From: Lineus longissimus
Taxonomy: Eukaryota; Nemertea; Pilidiophora; Heteronemertea; Lineidae
Reading direction: 5' to 3'
DNA length: 64,000 nucleotides
Assembly: GCF_910592395.1 (NCBI RefSeq)
Contig: NC_088322.1
Location: 2,108,001-2,172,000 of the forward strand
Within the stretch, counting starts at the first letter, position 1. Every line of letters begins with the position of its first letter. The notes under the pieces are model-generated. The model did no database searches and was not told where the DNA came from. It saw nothing but the letters and a program-made list of their open reading frames with translations. Below, one piece after another: positions 34,319 through 45,135 of this stretch. The position numbers and the translations under genes were made by a program.

Positions 34319-35492
34319 CTAACACGAACTCAAAACTTTAAAGTCACCCAATGTAAGCAGTTTGTCTATATATATTACCCTATTCAGCACTAGTTTTACC
34401 TCAAATGGGCAAACACCCTCAAACAAATCATGCATCACGTCAAAGCCGTAGTTAGTTACAACATGGAAATAACGGAGTTCATTTAGGCAACATGCCTTCT
34501 TTACGCCAGTTGGATTTCTACCGTCTCCTTCTCTTCTGACACAGTCATCGTGCTGTTCAATCGTTCTCATTTCAAAATCAGTTTCAGTAAAGTTTGTTTG
34601 TATTTCAGCCCTAGTGGCATAACAGAGGCGGCAAAGGTAATTTGCTGATGGACTTAAGAAGCCAAACATGTCGTGAGCTGCCAATGTGTCCACAGATACA
34701 TTTGTAAGTGTCCCTCTGAGGCACACAGGTTCTCCATTTTGGTCAACGACCATACCGTTATCTGATTCCAATTGTTTAACACTCTCAACGAAGGGTTTCA
34801 GAACTTTATCAAAACCATTCTTCTTTTTAAGGTCGAGTGCATACACTGCAAGCAAATGAATGCTTAACATAGCTGAATTTAGTTGTTTTGGTAGGTTCTG
34901 CAAAGAAAGGTAAAACAGCCCCAATTTATGGATTTTGGTTTTACTACCAATGGGATTGGTGACTTCAACGTCATCATAATATAGTTGTAACCGAAGGGCG
35001 TTTGGATGATCCATGTATAACGGGTGTTGCTGAAACTGTTCACCATCTTGGTATCCTAACATCATACCATTGGTGTTTCTTTGTTCTGTTCTGATAAAAT
35101 GCTTAACCTTGGGGTTAAGGATCAGCTTCAAAACAGGCTCAAGTGGCACGCTTTGGAGTGTTTCTGTTACTCTTTTTTTGCAAATATTGGCCACTAATCT
35201 TGTCGTACACTTGATCAAACCTGAAGCCGATTGCCCGTTCTTCCGGAAGATTAAGGTTCAGTTCTGATTGAAAGAACTTTCGAAATTCCTGAATTCTAGC
35301 AAGTAGTGTCTCAACGTCAGGACTATCAAGACCTATATCATGGGTAGCGAAAATGTCTCTGATCTGATGTTGAATAGAATTCATTGTTTCCTCAAATAGC
35401 GTTGTAGTTCCATTTACCACATCTTTTACAAGTGCTAAGGTGGCTATCGAACTACTCAGGCGTAATAAAAATGATGATGCCATGGAATCCAT
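34319..35492 (-). pseudogene. CACTA/EnSpm-like transposase fragment, frameshifted
   Basis: Two overlapping frames form one protein: 35492 to about 35175, then 35178 to 34319. The shift lies in a run of seven A (minus strand) after QYLQKK, with the second frame continuing toward LEPVLKLIL. Motifs include KLGLFYLSLQNLP, a Cys-rich stretch NYLCRLCYATRAE, CCLNELRYFHV and GFDVMHDLFEGVCPFE. I associate the last with animal CACTA-type (Tnp2-like) proteins, but the class is uncertain. The C-terminus stops where the Harbinger B module begins, and the N-terminus is also missing. Confidence 0.5.
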
Positions 35493-36204
35493 GGAATCCT
35501 CGTAGATGGGTCGATACTTTTCTTGACGTTGGTATGTCCTCCCTCTTGCATATATAACACACGTAACCCATCACGATTCGAATCTGCAAGATACTGAATG
35601 AAAAATGCTGTTATAGGTCCAACCGAAACATACTTTACACAGAAATTTATAAAAAGTGAAGGCCTATGCCATGTTTCTTTGTATACAATTATTACCCTCC
35701 TCATTCATATTAGTAATAGTAGGTCGTAGAGTTATATGAACATGTCTGCCTTTACAGTAATGCTTTAATGTATTCCCCTATGTAGCTAGGTCATTTTGTA
35801 TTTGGGCCTCAGTTTTTGTTACACCCTTTGTAGGCTTGTAGGCCTGTGACCTGATTGAACTGAGCCTCAATCTGGTGTCACAAAATTCCAACATGTCTTC
35901 CATGACCATGTTTTTCTTCTTCTTCATCTAATTTCCAATTTTGTTCAACTTTAAGGTGATGAACCTGGCTATGCCTCCCCCAATGGTCCAAGCTAAATAT
36001 TACTAAAATCCCCCTGTTCTTTATTTCGTAGGTAGTAGGCCTACATCTCTGTAATTTAAGAAACTAAGTAGAGAGTCAGCATGACTGTAGTGCTTTGTAT
36101 ATAGTGTATGCTCTACAAGCACACCCCATACAACTTGTGATTCATAGTAAATAGTGCAACATTTAGAAATAAACACCACATTCACATATCCAGACGTGTT
36201 GTAG
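35493..36204. other. Spacer
   Basis: No gene or repeat structure is convincing. A minus-strand frame at 35456-35704 may continue the upstream part of the CACTA-like gene but shows no known motif. Confidence 0.5.
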
Positions 36205-37244
36205 TTATAAATAGGGTATCGATCCACGATTTTCGGTTGTTACACCTACAGCTGCTGCCGCTGGCTGTCGACCTACTACAGTATGGTCCGTGCAATTTCT
36301 TGAAATTTTTTCAATGTATGGGCATTGCTGTTGTACCAGCCTCAAGATATTGCCATAGGAATATATATCTGTTAGTGGATTCTGCGATGCCCCCATCACA
36401 TTTCTTAATTCCCATGCTAGGTGGGTGTGAGTTCTGTTTTATATGTTTCGTTGTTCGGCATCGAGAAAATAGGACCTGGGTTTTTCAACAAGAGTTGCAC
36501 TTCCGAAATCAATCACTTTTGGGACAAGACTTCGCAACTCTATCAAGACATTTTTTGAATGCAAGTCATTGTGCAGTATTCCTCTTGAATGAATGAAATC
36601 CAATGCCATTATGACGTCAAATAAATTTTTTAGCCATTGCTGTTTTTTCGAGTCTTGTAGGCTTACATGCATAGTAATAAAGTGTGCACTCCTCCCTGGA
36701 GATTAACTCCATTATGATGGTCTGTTCATCTATGATTCCAAACAGATATGGTATCGACTTGTGTCCACCCTGAAGATGTAGCAAAACCCTAGATTCCAAA
36801 CGGAGTGTTCCACCAACAGCCTTTTTTACAGCAACATCTAATCCATTGATGAATTTTGATCTGGCAACATACACTTCCCAAAATGGCTTTCTAAGACAAT
36901 CATTCCCGTTTGCACTATAATGGGCTTTCCATCTAAACGACCAAGCACAGCTGCAGTTGCCTGTCGACGGCTTTCTTCGTGTTGATCATTTGATCGATGA
37001 AGTCCGATGACGGTTCTAACACTTTTCAAATGGCGCAAGCTTTGGAAAGATGTTGCAACTTTCCGATTATGCAAATGGCGGATAATCTCATCTTTCTGCT
37101 TTAGCTGGTAGGCCTGGTCTTTAGACTGCGATTTTAATTGCAAAATATGTTCAGCGTTCTTTCTCTTTTTGTTTTGCCGTAGCTGCTTATTTCGAGCAGC
37201 CTTTCTTCCTCTTTTCCATTCTCCAAGTTTATTGGAGTTTGTAC
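36205..37244 (-). pseudogene. Protein kinase-like pseudogene with basic coiled-coil N-terminus
   Basis: Kinase hallmarks appear in order but in three frames. There is a Gly-loop-like IVLESHFGK, then DVAVKK (Lys), then ILHNDLHSKNVLI (catalytic loop with HND for HRD). VIDFGSA (DFG) and LTDIYSYGNIL (helix F) follow. Breaks are a frameshift near 36866, a second near 36700 and a TAA near 36439. The exon starts after TTACAG at 37244 and encodes a Lys/Arg/Gln-rich coiled coil. The C-lobe is incomplete. The substrate is unknown. It lies upstream of, and on the same strand as, the CACTA-like fragment. Confidence 0.68.
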
Positions 37245-37884
37245 CTGTAATAGGGGGTTTGTCTCAGTTAAAAGTATTTCGGCCTACTTCTGAACCAGTG
37301 TTATAAGCAAGCTACTTGTATTTGATAATTATCCTTCAGATTGGGTGCCCAAAGACTGGGAATGATAGTACATTTCATGCCTTTAAACACCCAAATACTA
37401 ATTTCATTGATAAAATATTTTTAACGTCCCCACAACCCGCCCCCTCGAAGAGATGCATATACATGGATATACCAGTTTGGTATGCTATTGCTAGCACTAT
37501 GGATAAGATGATATGGTATGGCAGGTGAATTGGGCCGTTTTTTCCCAGCTTTTCCCGTTTTTTCATCTCTCCATGAAATGGGCAAGTTGGTAATTAATTG
37601 CCCTATCACAGACACCAGTGACCAGAACAAGAACACTGGTGACTTTGAAACATAAACATGTACAATGTATATATTTTGGCTGGCAATCCTAGATCCTGTT
37701 GGGTAGGGTTTCATTTCTAGACCATGTAGGCCTACAGGTGCACAATTTGCTCTGAGTTGCAGATAAAAGAGAAAGAGTGTCTTGCATTAGCAACTAGGCC
37801 CTATCACGCCAGGTCAGTAAAATTTCTGACAGCATCATACTGTGAAAGATGACATAATGACATTTTTAATTGGTGGAAAAGAAG
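37245..37884. other. Spacer
   Basis: AT-rich; I see no exon or repeat beyond simple TAGGCCTA words. Confidence 0.55.
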
Positions 37885-38210
37885 AATTACACCCTTTGCG
37901 AAATTCTCCTGATGTCATGTTCACAGATTCATTTCACCGTTGCCTTCAAGAAGCACTTAAACCTCAGAGAGGCAACAGGTTATGTAAATCTGAGGAAGCT
38001 GACATTGTGAAGAACGAATGAAAAGGTTGTGACACTTTTTAATGGGAATTACACCTTTTTAAAAATCTCCTGATGTCCACGTTCACAGATTCATTTCACC
38101 GTTGCCTTCAAGAAGCACTTAAACCTCAGAGAGGCAACAGGTTATGTAAATCTGAGGAAGCTGACATTGTGAAGAACAAAAAAGGTTGTGACCTCTATAT
38201 TTTTGAAGGG
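37885..38210. repeat. Tandem duplication, 162-bp unit
   Basis: AATTACACC starts both units (37885 and 38047). The shared core from GTTCACAGATTCATTTCACC to GACATTGTGAAGAAC is nearly identical, while the unit edges have diverged. No coding potential is evident. Confidence 0.85.
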
Positions 38211-39363
38211 TCCAATATATGATTAATAATATTGCAACACCAACAGGAGATATATCCACCAAATACATGAAATACCTACATTCATGTACATCCCCCAAAA
38301 AACTGTTGTGGGCCTACATAAATATTAAGAAATATGGGATGCATATTAAATTCCATGGATGGGTGAAGATGTTGGCTAGACTAGGTTAATACAGGACCAT
38401 TTAACCCTTTAGCTACTACGGATCCTACAATTTTCTACCTGCTGCTCGCTGAAGTTTTAAAGCCAAATCACGATTTTGACTAGGTAAAGAAGTTTTGAAA
38501 AAAGAGATACAAAAAGTTGTATTTCATGCACTACACGTGTTATATATTTGGTAGAATACATTCATATATACACGATTTTAGGCCATTTTAGTTGAATTAA
38601 CCCCCCACGAACCAGAATTAACCCACCATCTTCGAATCTAAAATTTCAGCACAACCACCTATTTTTATGGATAGAAATGACCAAAAATGTCAATGTATCA
38701 CCACAGAATGTCATATATTGATGGGTTACTGGCAAAACATATCGATCTTCCACTTACAACGTGCTATTTATGGACTTTTACTGAAATTTTTTAGGTGATA
38801 AACACGCACAGTGTATAAGCATGTACATTTACATGTAAGACTACTGTAGTGACCAAGCGGTATCATGTATCGGGTTTCGCCCTATATTACTCAGGGCTGG
38901 GTACCTTTGAAAAAACCTCTGAGTACAATATTATAAATTTCCCAGATTTTTTAGTAAAAACCTGAGTCTTTGAGTACAATTTTACAAGTTCCTTTTATTT
39001 ATGCTTACAATAGCAATTCCTCCCAGTACAATTACCAAAATGTATGTCTAAGCCTTTCTACACATTCTATGAGCTGTTTAACAGCACTCAGCACTTCAAA
39101 ATGTACGGTTTGACTATGAGCAAAGCATCAGTAAATCACAGTCACAATGAAGACTTCTTGCACAACTCCTCTCTTGAGGTACTACCCTGCACTACACCTC
39201 TCTTGAGGTAGTAACAACTTCAACAACATAATATCTGAATAACTGACTCAAAACCTCTCTGTCAGGGAGGCAACAAACAGCAGTAATACACAGTCAAAAT
39301 GCATATTTCCTCAGAAACAAATATTCCAGCACAACACTTCTCTTGATGTAGATAGACCAGTTA
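38211..39363. other. Spacer with a piggyBac-like end
   Basis: TTAACCCTTTAGCTACTAC at 38401 resembles the ends of the two piggyBac-like MITEs, but no partner GGGTTAA end was found. Near 39160-39215 CTCTCTTGAGGTA is repeated. No gene is seen; the right part is probably the 3' side of the hAT fragment. Confidence 0.45.
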
Positions 39364-39752
39364 TTAGCTAGTCTCCTTTTTTTTCTGTTCATAGTAGGTT
39401 GATTTGATCTCCTTCAGTTTCTCCACTGAGTAATCCCTGTTCTGTGCTACCCCTACCTTGCTCCTAACCAACATGAGGGCTTCAACATTCTCTGCTCCAA
39501 GGGAGGACCTCTTCCATGTTTTCTGGTGCCTTACACCAGAGAAGTCCCGTTCGCAAGCTGCGTTGCTATGGGGGATGGTCAAGATTGTGATCATGACCTT
39601 TGCCAAGTTTTCAAATCTAGGTACTCCCTCAGCATCCACCAATTTGGCTATTTGAACCCATGTTTGATCCATTCTGTCACACTTGGGGACTTCCTCATCT
39701 GGAAGTATCTGGTAGGCAGCAAATTCTAGTTCCAAATTTTGTTTTGAAACCT
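39364..39752 (-). pseudogene. hAT transposase C-terminal exon
   Basis: About 128 codons starting after a TTTTCAG acceptor at 39753. It holds the hAT C-terminal dimerisation signature: ILTIPHSNAACERDFSGV followed by KTWKRSSLGAENVEALMLVR. It ends with a Lys-rich tail. No upstream exon with the catalytic domain could be found in the next 2 kb, where a MITE sits. I take it as a fragment of a dead hAT transposon. Confidence 0.75.
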
Positions 39753-39858
39753 CTGAAAAGTAAAAATGGAGACAGTGCAGTTGTTTTGGCAAAGAATAAT
39801 ATTTCAGAAGAATAGCAAAGCATGTCAGAAAACATGGCCATGGCAGGGGCACTACACA

Positions 39859-40177
39859 CACTGTTAAAAAAATATCTGATAAATTTACAGAAAAGTCCTG
39901 GCAGCTGGGTTTCACGAACTTTACTGGATTTTCACAGAACTAGTAAAATTACATCAAATCTGTGATATAAAATAACAGTTATACTGTAATCTCATTGTAC
40001 AGACCATCTGTAAATTGGATGACTAATTTGTAAAAGTACAAATAATTCTGTAAAAATATGTTACACTGATTTTGTACTTTTACAACCATGTCTGTGAAAA
40101 TACAGTAAAGTTCGTGAAACCTAGCTGCCAGGACTTGTCTGTAAATTTACCCTACAGATTTTTCTGTAAAATTGTAC
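39859..40177. mobile_element. MITE with about 60-bp inverted arms
   Basis: Arms at 39881-39942 and 40091-40149 are near-perfect inverted copies, including GTCCTGGCAGCTGGGTTTCA and TTCACGAACTTTACTG. The outer ends, CACTGTTAAAAAAATATCTG and its diverged reverse, resemble the TA-flanked MITE at 32640. The interior is non-coding and the whole can form a strong hairpin. Confidence 0.8.
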
Positions 40178-40237
40178 ATTCATGGGATGATATCAAATAA
40201 GTATACAAAGTCAAATATCTTTTAAGTATTTTATTTG

Positions 40238-40363
40238 GCAACAATAAAAATTACAAAAACTAAAACTTTACATCCATATGGTTGATTGATATCAAAAGAT
40301 GCAACAATAAAAATTACAAAAACTAAAACTTTACATCGATATTGATGATTGATATCAAAAGAT
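40238..40363. repeat. Tandem duplication, 63-bp unit
   Basis: GCAACAATAAAAATTACAAA begins both units at 40238 and 40301. They differ mainly at CCATATGG versus CGATATTG. Non-coding. Confidence 0.9.
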
Positions 40364-41460
40364 ACATACTTTCAAACAACATTTTTTCTGTAGCGGGATC
40401 ATATTTCAAAACATTCTACCAATGGTAATTAAGTAGGTGAGAGGAGGGTTAGTCAAGCCAGAGGGTAAGTTGATCCACCCCCTCTTATGGCTTCCCCAGA
40501 GCAGAGGTGATTTTAAAAAAATGGGTGACTAACAATACATTTAAACAATATACATGCACGAGTGATGGCTAAACTAACCCTCACCCCTACACTCCGGCTG
40601 AACTAACCCTCCTCTCCCCTAGCTTTATTTTACCTGGAGTTACTTTAAAACACATTTTACCACTGGGACATGAAACAGTCACCTGAAGCCTACATCAAGC
40701 CTACAAGTTGTCCCCAAGTAAAGGCAAAATCAATGATTTTTCACAGTGCCCTCCAGTAAATTATGTAAATCATGGTCTTGTGGAAATGGTAACACTAACA
40801 GGTTCGAGGGCACAAAAATAGATACAATTTCCTCATCTAAAGGTAATGAAATGTCCTGGAGACATTGTGCTCACTTGGTAATGATTTAGTAGGAGACAAA
40901 ATGATAGGGCTAGGTTTCACTGATAGACCAACATTGGAATTTATGACCTTGACCTAGTTACACCTGAAAGTAGATCACATTGACCCAAATCAATATGTAG
41001 AGATGCTTACTATTAAGAGGCGTCTACAATCGATTACAGGCTAGGACAAATAATGACATAACTTGCCACTATACGGAAATCTTTTGAGTTTGATCTCTGT
41101 GACCGTGGAAATCAGGTCAACGTCCAAATGTTTCAAGCATTATGTTAAGATTGATCTAAACAATTATGATATACATTAGAACATTGAAGGTTTCTTGGTA
41201 TCATATGATCCACTTTGGATTTCATGACTTAGAGTCCCACCAACACCTGAAAGGTAGGTCAAATTGACCTTTATCTATGCCAACATGTAGAGATGCCAAA
41301 TAGGCATTAACACACCAAATTTGAAGAGTCTATGCCAAATAATGATGAAACGCACCACCCTAATGAAATTTGAAGAGTTTGACCTCTATGACCTTGAAAG
41401 TAGGTCAAATCAAAAACCTGTGTGAAAGATCGTGAAATCTTATTAGGCATGTTAGCCCTT
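40364..41460. repeat. Spacer with diverged 'tgacctctatgacctt' repeats
   Basis: No gene is seen. From about 40940 two related halves can be recognised, each with GACCTAGTT/GACCTCTATGACCTTG, AGTAGGTCAAAT and CAATATGTAGAGATGC-like words. They look like old internal repeats of a dispersed element, similar in style to the internal repeats at 17463-18100. Confidence 0.5.
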
Positions 41461-41523
41461 ACGGAAATGTTACACGTGTAAAACACATAATGTGTAAATA
41501 CTTTTACACATGTAAAAGTCCTG

Positions 41524-43229
41524 GGACCTGTTTCATAAAACTTTTTAAAGGAGTTCCTTTAAGGAACCATAAAGGAAGGAGTTATTTAAAATTTAAAGGA
41601 ACAAAATCAGAGCGTTTCACAAAGTGGCTTGAAGGTACCTTTAGCCTGCCCTTCCTTTAGCAGGTGAATCTACGGTTCACCCACCAAGCGCCCATTAAAA
41701 TTTACTCGAACGCTTAGTCGGAATTCAATTGAAATGCGGTAATATCTGCTCAGAGGCACTCTGCCGGTTCGTTATGTGATGTAACTATGTTGGATATAGG
41801 CCCTTCGTGCAGCGTGTTTGACAAGCATTTTGGCAAATGACAACCAAACTTTTAAAGGGGGGGGGGGTCATTGATAAATAAACGAATATTTTTGGCTTTA
41901 CTTTTACTTTGAGATGGTCCCTTATCCCCATGAATCAGTCTACAATGTTGCAACCAATTCCTCTCTTATTTGGTTTCCGTTCATGTCATTGTACCTTGGA
42001 GGAAACTCGTCATCCCCAGCATCACTATCAGAGGAATCATCGTCTGTACTATCCGGATCATGTAAGACTGGCAACTTGTATCTGACGGAAACATTGTGAA
42101 GAGCACAGCAAGACTGAATTACCATAGATGCTTTTGCATGAGTGTAATGTAGCTCCTTCCTGAGGCATCTGAAGAGTTGCTTCAACAATCCATTGCAACG
42201 CTCAATGATGCTCCTAGCTTTACATTGCCTCCGTTGATAATGTTTTTTCTGTCGTGTTTGAGCATTACCAAGAGGTGTCATAATCCATCTCTTGGAAGGA
42301 TACCCAGAATCTCCCAACAGCCAACCATTTGGTGGATTTCTCTCGAATTCTCGGCCTAGTGCTGAACTGTGAAGGACGTAGGAATCGTGTGTTCCACCAG
42401 GAAAACGGGCTACACAGTTATTTATTATCATGTCCCAGTCAAACACAAGCATCGCATTGATGCTGTGAAACCCCTTTCGATTCACGTATATATTTTCGTT
42501 GATGCTTGGTTTGCTGATGCGGACGTGGGTCCAATCAATCGACCCAATCACGCGGGGAAATTCCGTTTTTTCGAAAAACTTCGCCTTCACATGCTGTAGA
42601 TTGTTCGGGAAGTACACGTGTTGATCGATACGAGCCGCCAAAGCAGAGGAAACTGCATTTATGCATCGTGAAGTGCTTGACACACTAATGTGATGATTGT
42701 CCCCAACACTCGACTGGTTATTGCCACTGGCAAAAAAACGCAACGCAGTGCATACTTGCATTGACACAGTAAGGGCGTGGTTCCTCTCTGTCGGATGTTG
42801 AAGCTCCGCCGAAAGCTCTCTACAAAAATCGATGCAAATGTTTTTTTGAAATCTGTATCGTTTCATAAATAAATCCTCCCGCATCGAATCAATCGGGTCA
42901 AATCGATCACGGAATATCCTCTCCCGCCGAATAGAGCGTCTCTCACGCTCTCGTATTAAGCGCAGCATGATGGCACGTCCACTCTGCTCGACGTCCGAAG
43001 GCAGAAAAAACTCGTAAAGGAAGCTTGAAGGAACCCCGAACCCCCTTCAGATTTAAAGGAACTCTGTTAACTAAAGGAAGGTTAATGGCACTACCTGAAA
43101 CGCTTGTTAAAGCCACCATTAACCTAGATAGTTAATGGAAGCTTTATGAAATGGCTAGGTCCTTTAAGGAACGTCGTTAACGTGCCTTTAGGCCTAGAGG
43201 AACTCCATTAAGCTTTATGAAACAGGTCC
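41524..43229. mobile_element. Complete single-gene PIF/Harbinger element C with CTG target duplication
   Basis: Terminal inverted repeats begin GGACCTGTTTCATAAA at 41524 and end with the reverse complement at 43229. The longer subterminal region is rich in CCTTTAAGGAAC words on both sides. CTG directly precedes the left end (41521-41523) and follows the right end (43230-43232), a 3-bp duplication typical of Harbinger. Length is 1706 bp. Only one gene, the transposase, is present. Confidence 0.9.
41940..42968 (-). CDS. PIF/Harbinger transposase of element C, intact
   Basis: 342 residues, one exon. The DDE triad is Asp145 (IGSIDWTHVRI), Asp220 (WLLGDSGYPSKR) and Glu256 (RSIIERCNGLLKQL). The N-terminus is Arg-rich (RERERRSIRRERIFRDR). 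The C-terminus has an acidic Asp/Ser tail (DSTDDDSSDSDAGDDE). It fills most of the element and has no partner Myb/SANT gene, so it must borrow one or work alone. The Asp145-Trp pair is less usual than Asp-Gly or Asp-Cys. Confidence 0.9.
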   Translation of the reverse strand: MLRLIRERERRSIRRERIFRDRFDPIDSMREDLFMKRYRFQKNICIDFCRELSAELQHPTERNHALTVSMQVCTALRFFASGNNQSSVGDNHHISVSSTSRCINAVSSALAARIDQHVYFPNNLQHVKAKFFEKTEFPRVIGSIDWTHVRISKPSINENIYVNRKGFHSINAMLVFDWDMIINNCVARFPGGTHDSYVLHSSALGREFERNPPNGWLLGDSGYPSKRWIMTPLGNAQTRQKKHYQRRQCKARSIIERCNGLLKQLFRCLRKELHYTHAKASMVIQSCCALHNVSVRYKLPVLHDPDSTDDDSSDSDAGDDEFPPRYNDMNGNQIREELVATL

Positions 43230-43445
43230 CTGGTATGTAAAATTTGCCCGTTACACGTGTAAAACTTTCGAAAAGTTTTACACATCAGATATTCTCCTTT
43301 TCACACATGTAAAAGTCCTTTCACACATGTAAAAGTCCTTTCACACATGTAAAAGTAAATGTCCTTTCAGACATGTAAAAGTCATTTACATCTGCTTTAC
43401 AAGTTTTACACATCAGATATTCTCCTCCTTTTTACATGTGTAAAA

Positions 43446-43883
43446 GAGATACTGATTTTCTCGCTTATCCTCCTCCAGAGCCTCCTTGTAATGTCGATTG
43501 CTGCAAAAGGACAGCTTGGGAGCATTTACACTCTCCCTGAAGTGTTATGTCTTGCCCTTCATATACCGTACATTACCACTGCTTAAGCCAGTCTTCAGCA
43601 ATAGCAAGGCCACGGGATGAGGATGATAGATGCCGCGATCTAATTAAGCTGGACTGCAGGGTTCCGAGTCTATAGAAGCACTTGATAAATTGATAAAAAA
43701 TGGTATGAAGAAGACATGACTTACCAGAATAGAACATTTAATATCACCTTCCAATCATCACCTCACTCACACAATTCTAGCTGTATCAACAGTCCAAAAT
43801 CCAACAGTCACAATTAAAATAGTATCCCAAGAAAAAATCCAAGCTGCATCAACACTACAGTCCAAAAGTTTATAGCCAAATGA
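43446..43883. other. Spacer
   Basis: No gene or clear repeat is seen. Confidence 0.5.
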
Positions 43884-44014
43884 CTACTTTCCACTACTAG
43901 TATCTTGATCTGCTTGCTTTTTCAGGTACTTGATAGCCTGCGTGATCTTAACGTTTATCAGCGATGTTTTCAGAGCATTCCCACCTTCACCGATGAAGTG
44001 CTTCAAAATATGCC
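43884..44014 (-). CDS. Orphan 3'-terminal exon
   Basis: After a good acceptor (TTTGTTTCTTTTTAG) an open frame of 42 codons ends in TAG. It encodes HILKHFIGEGGNALKTSLIN followed by VKITQAIKYLKKQ and a Ser/Lys tail. The helix-rich, charged composition resembles the C-terminal part of proteins such as DUF4806 or BEN-like families, but this is a weak impression. No upstream exon was found. Confidence 0.35.
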
Positions 44015-44206
44015 CTAAAAAGAAACAAAGAAATATGTTCAAGCTATAGCTTTCTTGGTCTTGCCCACCTGCATGGGTTTATGAAGATCATCTTACATCA
44101 AATGGGCTAAGTGATAACAACCGTCCATAAAATAGTACAAATAACCTGCATGAATAATGCCACCAGAGGGACATTTTTTTTAGAAAAATCACATGTAAAG
44201 ACTAAA

Positions 44207-44350
44207 GAGGTTCTTCACTGACGTCACATGATGAAGTTGACAATGGTTCAGCGCAGCCATTTTAGTTGTCAACATGTCAAGACGTAAGGAAAATGCATTG
44301 GCAGGTGGCCCGTCTAAACGTCACACCGTGACATCACGTGAAGAACCTCT
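44207..44350. mobile_element. 144-bp MITE with AGAGGTTCTTCAC ends
   Basis: Left end AGAGGTTCTTCACTGACGTC and, reversed, right end AGAGGTTCTTCACGTGATGT pair over about 22 bp with a small gap. Non-coding. Confidence 0.75.
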
Positions 44351-44528
44351 ATTGAGTAGTTTCGTCATGTGCCGAAGTGCAAAAAAACGTTGGTTACACC
44401 AATTGCTCTATGAAATGTTACAAAAAATAATTGATTTTCATATCCAAACTTCACTGACAAAATGGTTGGTAAAACGATGTCATGTGCTCGTTGTACTAGA
44501 GAGTAGTTGTGAGTAGTAGGTATAATGT

Positions 44529-44720
44529 CCCTTTCAACGCCCGAAATACGAGGCCCAAAGTCCGAGGGTCCCGGGGCGTTGAAAGGTGCATCATTGACGC
44601 CCGCGACAAATGCCCTCCCGTGATATTGTGCTTAAAGAATTTTTTCCGCGCTTCGCGTTAGCGCTCAAAAATTCGGCGCTATCCGTCTGCGCTGTCCACG
44701 GGAGTGCATTCGTCGCAGTA
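44529..44720. repeat. GC-rich dispersed repeat with inverted parts
   Basis: TTTCAACGCCC and GGGGCGTTGAAA pair at its left end. GCGACAAATGCCCTCCCGTG and CACGGGAGTGCATTCGTCGC pair across a loop holding TTCCGCGCTTCGCGTTAGCG. GC content is well above the neighbourhood. It looks like a non-autonomous element. Confidence 0.6.
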
Positions 44721-44824
44721 ATAGGGAAACGAATGTACGACTATCTACGACAAAACCTAGAATCATGGGTGAAAAACTTCACTCTTCATCATTATTCATG
44801 TACATTTGTCAAGAATTCATTGTT

Positions 44825-45135
44825 TTAACCCACAAACACTACCAAAAACCCAACATGGAAAATTTCTGTTAACACTGGGGGGTCTTTGGTTTTTTTAATT
44901 TTTAAAAAATTTTTTTTTCCCCAAAAACCTGCCAAACTTACCAAATACGTAAAATGGATAAAATGACAAAGTTTCCTAGAATGTAGATAATGAGGTGATA
45001 GGAATCTAGGTATTTTGAAGCTATTTTTACAAAATCCCTTACAGGCCTTTTTGCCTCAAATTAGCTTAGAAACCCCTAAGAACCAACCACCTCATTATCT
45101 ACATTCTTAGGGAATACTACAGCTCAATGGGTTAA
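44825..45135 (-). mobile_element. PiggyBac-like MITE, copy B
   Basis: TTAACCC begins it at 44825 and GGGTTAA ends it at 45135, so TTAA target sites flank CCC...GGG termini as in piggyBac-type elements. Its right part carries CCTAGAATGTAGATAATGAG and an inverted partner, and matches copy A at 25827 in reverse complement. No coding capacity. Confidence 0.68.

Larger units (their letters stand above)
29784..34325. mobile_element. Two-gene PIF/Harbinger element B
   Basis: Matching inverted parts flank the unit: CCGAACTTATAAAGCGTG near 29887 and CACCTTTTATAAGTTCGG near 34200. A 95-bp GGTGTTAACACTGAGTGTT module is found just outside both, in direct orientation (29784 and 34214). Inside are a three-exon Myb/SANT gene (plus) and a two-exon transposase (minus), convergent. 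The exact ends are ambiguous because the left module overlaps the right end of element A. Confidence 0.62.
41461..43445. repeat. Palindromic TTTTACACATGTAAAAG repeat split by Harbinger C
   Basis: ACACGTGTAAAA and ACACATGTAAAAGTCC words occur at 41466-41520 and resume at 43233-43445, where ACACATGTAAAAGTCCTTTC is repeated three times in a row. Both halves fit one self-complementary element into which the Harbinger C transposon was inserted. Confidence 0.7.

Noticed and set aside
35456-35704. 82-codon minus-strand frame before the CACTA-like fragment
   Set aside because: No recognisable motif and not clearly joined to the downstream frame; left as spacer.
41853-41862. Poly-G run as a regulatory G-quadruplex
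   Set aside because: A single short homopolymer without repeated G-tracts is not enough.
44274-44516. 80-codon frame starting MSRRKENAL
   Set aside because: Its start lies within an inverted-repeat MITE, and no splice partner or homology is evident.
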